Shown: one piece after another, positions 23,306-23,669 of the stretch
Position numbering within the stretch: the stretch's first letter is position 1
How the letters are laid out: each line of letters starts with the position of its first letter
Source: CAYLSV01 sp964386435
GTDB taxonomy: Bacteria > Planctomycetota > Phycisphaerae > Tepidisphaerales > Tepidisphaeraceae
NCBI GenBank assembly: GCA_964386435.1
Contig: CAYLSV010000049.1
Span: 1 to 23,669 of the forward strand
Reading direction: 5' to 3'
DNA: 23,669 bases
Program-made: the position numbers and the translations under genes
The notes under the pieces: generated by a model
The model's input: only the letters and a program-made list of their open reading frames with translations
What the model was told of the DNA's origin: nothing
Database searches by the model: none

Positions 23306-23669
23306 ATGGTGATCGTGATGCTCGCGCTCCGAGGCTCGCTCGAACTTTTCGCCGCCCCCAAGCTCCAGGAGCCCGGCGGGCCGGACGTGCCGTTTGATGT
23401 GGATGACGGTGAAGGCCCCGGCGGCCGGGATGACGATTGGGTGACGCTGGGCACCTACTGGTCCACCGTCGAGGCCCACATCGCCCGGCTCAAGCTCGAG
23501 GCCGAGGACATCGACTGCCTGATTTTCGACGAGAACTTCGCCAACCACCAACTGTTCGCCATCGCCGGCGGGGGGGTGAAGCTGATGGTGCTGCTCGCCG
23601 ACGCCGACCGCGCCCGCGCGATCCTCGACGCCGCGGCCGCCGCCGATCTGGAGAAGCTCGCCGACGACG
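23306..23669 (+). CDS. DUF2007-like putative signal-transducing protein, 3' end beyond window
   Basis: An open frame runs off the right edge (121 codons). After about 40 low-complexity acidic residues (PDVPFDVDDGEGPGGRDD) comes a ferredoxin-like DUF2007 pattern: WVTLGTYWSTVEAHIARLKLEAEDIDCLI (split in the domain), then FDENFANHQLFAIAGGGVKLMV and a DADRARAIL helix. This matches the family order of a strand, A/EAH helix, DEN loop, GGVKL and a C-terminal helix. DUF2007 proteins are small soluble proteins of unproven function. ATG 23306 is used. ATG 23318 is an alternative, preceded at 3 nt by GGTGATC, which is complementary to the 16S 3' end. It follows the kinase terminator and is a separate unit. 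Confidence 0.72.
   Translation, partial: MVIVMLALRGSLELFAAPKLQEPGGPDVPFDVDDGEGPGGRDDDWVTLGTYWSTVEAHIARLKLEAEDIDCLIFDENFANHQLFAIAGGGVKLMVLLADADRARAILDAAAAADLEKLADD

Overview
The window looks like chromosomal DNA from a high-GC Planctomycetota bacterium, most likely class Phycisphaerae. This is inferred from the combination of a PEP-CTERM/exosortase locus, a membrane protein ending in a CPRCGYDLR-type zinc ribbon, a UMF1-type MFS transporter, many GH88/Gfo-Idh-MocA carbohydrate genes, and very high G+C at codon third positions. No rRNA or other marker is present to prove the taxon.

Left part (1-9138), carbohydrate metabolism. A minus-strand block reads Gfo/Idh/MocA oxidoreductase, zeta-toxin-like P-loop kinase, a 95-aa overlapping small protein, a xylose-isomerase-like TIM barrel, then, after a 77-bp gap, a GT4-type glycosyltransferase whose frame runs off the left edge. 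To its right an AraC regulator (minus) is divergent from a GH88-like unsaturated uronyl hydrolase and a translationally coupled SDR dehydrogenase (plus). The SDR gene converges on a small zinc-ribbon membrane protein gene, with a large inverted repeat between them. A PfkB-family sugar kinase (minus) follows. Together these suggest uptake-independent processing of uronate-containing oligosaccharides under AraC control.

Middle (9139-11555). There is a tRNA-Cys(GCA) on the minus strand, a UMF1/Atg22-like MFS transporter, and a secreted PEP-CTERM protein.

Right part (11556-23133), exopolysaccharide and exosortase locus on the plus strand. It holds a Wza-like polysaccharide export lipoprotein with SLBB domains and a long acidic insert, a terminator, an exosortase with a visible Cys/Arg/His triad, a separate EpsI-type protein, a 1546-aa single-pass TPR protein, and a Wzc-like co-polymerase/BY-kinase with a tyrosine-rich tail, followed by a strong terminator. 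By analogy with known PEP-CTERM/EPS loci, the export, chain-length and TPR proteins would build and export a polysaccharide, while the exosortase sorts PEP-CTERM proteins such as the one at 10824. The window ends inside a DUF2007-like gene.

The most distinctive observations are these. Four transcription-unit-leading genes in the carbohydrate half have a TANNNT-like box exactly 6 nt before the start codon and no Shine-Dalgarno, which predicts leaderless mRNAs. A family of about 44-bp palindromic repeats lies at gene 3' ends, and two copies are read into the glycosyltransferase frame. A zeta-like kinase and a small partner are embedded in a sugar operon. The BY-kinase has an Asn in place of the second Walker A' Asp.
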